NCBI GenBank assembly: GCA_904501675.1
Contig: CAJGCL010000012.1
Location: 1 to 27,252 of the forward strand
Origin: Clostridiaceae bacterium
GTDB lineage: Bacteria; Bacillota; Clostridia; Oscillospirales; Acutalibacteraceae
Direction of reading: 5' to 3'
Length of the DNA stretch: 27,252 bases
Of this stretch, positions 23,875 through 27,252 are shown piece after piece. Position 1 is the first letter of the stretch; each line of letters begins with the position of its first letter. The position numbers and the translations under genes are program-made. The notes under the pieces were generated by a model. The model saw only the letters and a list, made by a program, of their open reading frames with translations. It searched no databases and was not told the origin of the DNA.

Positions 23875-24777
23875 TTATTTATTATCAATGTATCTGCAAG
23901 CTGCAAGGGCTGCAACTGCGCCATCTGCAGAAGCAGTTGTAATCTGTCGTATACTCTTCTGACGGCAGTCGCCTGCAACAAATATACCTGCAGTTTTAGT
24001 AACACAGCTTTCATCTGAACCGAAATAGCCGTTTTCATCAAGGGCTGCAACCTCTGCAAAAGCAGAGTTTTTAGGCTCAAGACCTATAGCAACGAAAAGA
24101 CCGTCTACCTTTACCTCTTTTTCGCCCATTACTGTATTAAGAACAACGCTTCCAAGCTCATTTTCGCCCTTAAGCTCTTTAACTGTAACCTCAGTCATAA
24201 GCTCAACATTAGGTTTGTTATTAAGAATTTCAAGAAGCTTTTTCTCACCTGTGAAGAAAGCAAGATTCTGGAAAACATATACCTTTTCACAAAGGTCGGA
24301 AAGAAGTACTGCTTCCTGCAAAGCGGAGTTTCCACCACCAACAACACCTGTAACCTTATCCTTAAAGAAAGCTCCGTCGCAAACAGCACAATATGACACT
24401 CCGTTACCAACGAGCTGATTTTCATTTGGAAGGCCAAGCTGCCTGTGATGAACACCAACAGCAACAATAACTGCCTGAGCCTCAAAAACCTTGTTATCTG
24501 CGAAAACAAGCTTTCTGTTGCCTTCATCAACAATGCCTGTAACCTTTTCCATTTCAACCTCTGCACCCATTGAGAGCACCTGGTCAAGAAGCTTATCAGC
24601 AAACTCGTTACCGCTCATTTCAGGGATACCTGGATAGTTTTCAATTTTTGGAGAAAAAGTTACCTGACCACCGAATGTAGACTGTTCAATAACAAGCACG
24701 CTTTTTGATGCTCTAAGAGCATAAAGAGCAGCGGTAAGTCCTGCAGGGCCTGCACCTACAACTATAATATCGTACAT
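23875..24777 (-). CDS. trxB: Thioredoxin-reductase-like flavoprotein with altered NADPH site
   Basis: FAD-dependent disulfide reductase, 300 residues. FAD motif GAGPAG (8-13), the redox-active CAVC (130-133, usually CATC), a second dinucleotide fold GVVGGGNSALQEA (144-156), and the C-terminal GIFVAGDCRQKSIRQITTASADGAVAA. In NADPH-dependent enzymes the segment after GGGxSA carries HRRxxFR for the NADP phosphate; here it is VYVFQNLAFF, with no arginines. The electron donor may thus be NADH, ferredoxin or another flavin system. The start at 24777 has GGAGTG upstream; a frame extending 40 codons further back lies in the nrdD end. Its partner is plausibly the redoxin domain fused to NrdD immediately upstream. 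Confidence 0.85.
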   Translation of the reverse strand: MYDIIVVGAGPAGLTAALYALRASKSVLVIEQSTFGGQVTFSPKIENYPGIPEMSGNEFADKLLDQVLSMGAEVEMEKVTGIVDEGNRKLVFADNKVFEAQAVIVAVGVHHRQLGLPNENQLVGNGVSYCAVCDGAFFKDKVTGVVGGGNSALQEAVLLSDLCEKVYVFQNLAFFTGEKKLLEILNNKPNVELMTEVTVKELKGENELGSVVLNTVMGEKEVKVDGLFVAIGLEPKNSAFAEVAALDENGYFGSDESCVTKTAGIFVAGDCRQKSIRQITTASADGAVAALAACRYIDNK

Positions 24778-24797
24778 AATTTTCACTCCGTTTAGAA

Positions 24798-24831
24798 AGC
24801 AGGGTTGTATCCTTATTGATACAACCCTGCT
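24798..24831 (-). other. Intercistronic hairpin between nrdD and trxB
   Basis: Perfect 14-bp stem AGCAGGGTTGTATC / GATACAACCCTGCT with a 6-base loop in the 61-base gap. No T-run follows on the minus strand, so full termination is unlikely; partial attenuation, RNA processing or message stabilisation are possible. Confidence 0.6.
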
Positions 24832-24838
24832 GTTTGAA

Positions 24839-27220
24839 TTAAAGGCTTTCAATAAACTCTTTAACTGCAGGAAGGTCTGCAATTTTTTCAAATACATCGC
24901 CCTTCTGGATAACGAGTGTTGGAGCCTGCTTTAACTCAAGCTGAGTTGCAAAGTCTCTGTTCTCTTCAACGAAGAGCTTTTCATAAGAAACGCCCTTCTT
25001 ATCAAGAAGCTGAGCAGCTATTTTACACTTAGGGCAAGTTTTTGTTGCAAAGAGAATGAATTTTGAATCTGCATCAACTGTAACTACCTCTTCTTTTTTG
25101 CAGCAATCGCAATGAGCGTGGTCAACAGTTCTGTCTTCTCTCTTAATGTGAGAGTTTGCAATATCGTAAACTCTTCTGTCCTTGAACTCCTGCGCTTTAC
25201 CATCATTAAAGTTCTGAACAGGACGATAGTAACCTGTAATACGGCTATAAACCTCTGTTGAGTTACCGCAATCAGGACACTCATACTCCTCACCTGCAAT
25301 ATAACCATGGTTGCAGCATACTGAGTATGTTGGAGAAATTGAGTAATAAGGAAGTCTGTAGTTTGATGCAATCTTTCTTACGATTTCTGCAGCAGCCTTC
25401 CAATCAGGAAGCTTTTCGCCAAGGAATGCATGGAAAACAGTACCTGATGTGTAAAGTGTATGAAGCTCATCCTGAGCATCAAGTGCTTCGAAGATATCTG
25501 CTGTGTAACCAACAGGAAGATGTGAAGAGTTTGTATAGTATGGTGTGCCGTTTTCGTTTGCAGTGATAATAGCAGGATATCTCTTCTTATCATGCTTTGC
25601 AAAACGATATGTTGTAGACTCAGCAGGTGTTGCTTCAAGGTTGTAAAGGTCGCCGTAAAGCTCCTGATAGTCTGAAAGTCTTTCTCTCATATGGTTAAGA
25701 ACATCTTTTGCAAACTGCTGTGTTTCAGGATTTGTCATATCCTTGCGGAGCCACTTAGCGTTAAGACCAACCTCATTCATACCGATAAGACCGATTGTTG
25801 AGAAGTGGTTTGTAAATGTGCCAAGGTATCTCTTTGTGTAAGGATAAAGGCCTTCTTCAAGAAGCTTTGTAATAATATCTCTCTTAACCTTAAGTGAACG
25901 AGCAGAAATATCCATAAGCTTATCAAGACGCTTGTAGAATTCCTCTGCAGTCTCTGAAAGGTAAGCAATTCTTGGAAGGTTAATTGTTACAACACCGATA
26001 GAACCTGTTGACTCACCGCTACCAAAGAAGCCACCGCTCTTTTTACGGAGCTCACGAAGGTCAAGACGAAGACGACAGCACATTGAACGAACGTCGCTTG
26101 GTTCCATATCAGAGTTAACGTAGTTTGAGAAATATGGTGTACCATATTTTGCAGTCATTTCAAAGAGAAGCTTGTTGTTCTCTGTTTCTGACCAGTCAAA
26201 GTCAGCTGTAATTGAGTATGTTGGGATAGGATACTGGAAGCCTCTGCCGTGAGCGTCGCCTTCAATCATAATTTCGATGAAAGCCTTGTTAACCATATCC
26301 ATCTCTGCTTTACAATCGCCGTAAGTGAAATCCATTTCCTTACCGCCAACGATTGCAGGCATATCCTTAAGGTCAGCAGGAACTGTCCAGTCGAGAGTGA
26401 TGTTAGAGAATGGAGCCTGAGTACCCCAACGAGAAGGTGTATTCACACCGAAAATGAAGCTCTCAAGGCATTTTTTAACCTGCTTGTAGCTAAGGTTATC
26501 AACCTTAACGAACGGAGCAAGGTATGTATCAAATGATGAGAATGCCTGAGCACCTGCCCACTCGTTCTGCATAATGCCAAGGAAGTTAACCATCTGGTTG
26601 CAAAGAGTTGCAAGATGGCTTGCAGGAGCAGATGTAATCTTACCGGGAACACCGCCAAGACCTTCCTGAATGAGCTGCTTTAATGACCAACCTGCACAGT
26701 AACCTGTAAGCATTGAAAGGTCATGAATGTGAATATCTGCATTACGATGAGCGTTTGCAATTTCCTCATCATAAACTTCAGAAAGCCAATAGTTAGCAGT
26801 AATTGCACCTGAGTTTGAAAGAATAAGACCGCCAACTGAATAAGTTACAGTTGAGTTCTCCTTAACACGCCAGTCAGTAACCTTAACATAGCTGTCAACA
26901 AGCTCCTTATAGTCAAGGATTGTTGATTTCATATTACGGATTTTTTCACGGTTCTTTCTGTAAAGAATGTATGCCTTTGCAACATCTGCGTAGCCAGCCT
27001 GAACAAGAACAGACTCAACGCTGTCCTGAACATCTTCAACTGCAACAAGATTATTTGAAATCTTTGGTTCAAAGTTTGCTGTAACCTTGAGGGCAAGGAA
27101 ATCAATTATATTGTCGTTATACTGTTTATTACATGCTTCAAAAGCCTGTTTGATAGCAATAGCAATTTTTTCAATATTAAAATCTGCAATTTTACCATCA
27201 CGTTTAATTACCTGATACAT
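24839..27220 (-). CDS. nrdD: Anaerobic (class III) ribonucleotide reductase with fused glutaredoxin-like domain
   Basis: Reduces ribonucleoside triphosphates to dNTPs with a glycyl radical, made by an activase (NrdG) not seen in the window. 793 residues: N-terminal ATP-cone (MYQVIKRDGKIADFNIEKI, about 1-90) for allosteric control; the ten-stranded catalytic barrel; a zinc site with CC (635-636) and CPDC (648-651); and the radical loop RITGY with Gly663. After a linker containing HAHCDCC, residues 720-793 form a redoxin domain with active-site CPKC (729-732), and QAPTLVI containing the cis-Pro typical of the fold. The fusion suggests that reducing equivalents come from a dithiol rather than formate. 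GAGGGAG precedes the start by 4 bases. trxB follows, separated by a hairpin. Confidence 0.94.
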   Translation of the reverse strand: MYQVIKRDGKIADFNIEKIAIAIKQAFEACNKQYNDNIIDFLALKVTANFEPKISNNLVAVEDVQDSVESVLVQAGYADVAKAYILYRKNREKIRNMKSTILDYKELVDSYVKVTDWRVKENSTVTYSVGGLILSNSGAITANYWLSEVYDEEIANAHRNADIHIHDLSMLTGYCAGWSLKQLIQEGLGGVPGKITSAPASHLATLCNQMVNFLGIMQNEWAGAQAFSSFDTYLAPFVKVDNLSYKQVKKCLESFIFGVNTPSRWGTQAPFSNITLDWTVPADLKDMPAIVGGKEMDFTYGDCKAEMDMVNKAFIEIMIEGDAHGRGFQYPIPTYSITADFDWSETENNKLLFEMTAKYGTPYFSNYVNSDMEPSDVRSMCCRLRLDLRELRKKSGGFFGSGESTGSIGVVTINLPRIAYLSETAEEFYKRLDKLMDISARSLKVKRDIITKLLEEGLYPYTKRYLGTFTNHFSTIGLIGMNEVGLNAKWLRKDMTNPETQQFAKDVLNHMRERLSDYQELYGDLYNLEATPAESTTYRFAKHDKKRYPAIITANENGTPYYTNSSHLPVGYTADIFEALDAQDELHTLYTSGTVFHAFLGEKLPDWKAAAEIVRKIASNYRLPYYSISPTYSVCCNHGYIAGEEYECPDCGNSTEVYSRITGYYRPVQNFNDGKAQEFKDRRVYDIANSHIKREDRTVDHAHCDCCKKEEVVTVDADSKFILFATKTCPKCKIAAQLLDKKGVSYEKLFVEENRDFATQLELKQAPTLVIQKGDVFEKIADLPAVKEFIESL

Positions 27221-27252
27221 AGTTCTCCCTCTTTCTTATAAATTTTCTGACA

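Noticed and set aside
27221..27252. Promoter or NrdR boxes for nrdD
   Set aside because: Only 32 bases of upstream sequence are in the window; a TATAA-like string is present but not enough to call.

Overview
The window looks like chromosomal DNA of a low-GC, strictly or mainly anaerobic Firmicute of the Clostridia type, plausibly a gut or rumen Oscillospiraceae/Lachnospiraceae-like organism. The reasons are an AT-rich composition, strong Shine-Dalgarno sites (AAAGGAG and similar), sigma-A-like promoters with 17-bp spacers, intrinsic terminators, an oxygen-sensitive class III ribonucleotide reductase, subunits of a sodium-pumping biotin decarboxylase, and the Firmicute gene order ddl / ywiB-like / argS. 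Genus cannot be decided from the sequence alone. No rRNA, tRNA, CRISPR array, insertion sequence or phage gene was seen; this is a dense core-plus-accessory metabolic region.

Layout. 1-1691 (minus): cysK then cysE, the cysteine synthesis pair; cysE is cut by the window edge. 1910-2116 (plus): an unrecognised 68-residue basic protein with its own RBS and terminator. 2197-3249 (plus): an FkbM-type methyltransferase whose promoter overlaps that terminator. 3312-7557 (plus): a potABCD polyamine ABC transporter operon behind a roughly 200-nt leader with an internal terminator, a candidate regulatory RNA and the most interesting non-coding element here. 7684-9982 (minus): oadB-like sodium-pump subunit, a 59-residue OadG-like subunit and a lipoyl-less E2-type acyltransferase; divergent from them is bioY (10055-10594, plus), which imports biotin, the cofactor of such decarboxylases.

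10626-14893 (minus): a GH38 alpha-mannosidase and an unrecognised 599-residue protein, in their own transcription unit. 15041-18073 (minus): deoC, a duplicated membrane protein and a sialidase-like BNR protein, closed by a 19-bp terminator hairpin. 18246-21465 (plus): D-Ala-D-Ala ligase, DUF1934/YwiB-like protein and arginyl-tRNA synthetase. 21625-23785 (minus): a membrane-anchored phosphodiester glycosidase domain (NAGPA-like) protein and a PHP phosphoesterase. 23875-27220 (minus): anaerobic ribonucleotide reductase with a fused glutaredoxin-like domain, followed by an atypical thioredoxin-reductase-like flavoprotein; together they suggest a dedicated redox chain for deoxynucleotide synthesis.

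What may be new: the potABCD leader and its alternating AGTAAA/TTTACT sites; the NrdD-redoxin plus non-NADPH-type TrxB pairing; an E2-like acyltransferase missing its catalytic Asp beside decarboxylase membrane subunits; a doubly anchored PotD; the orphan small protein; and two uncharacterised proteins in the glycan loci. All functional calls come from reading motifs by eye; no database search was run.
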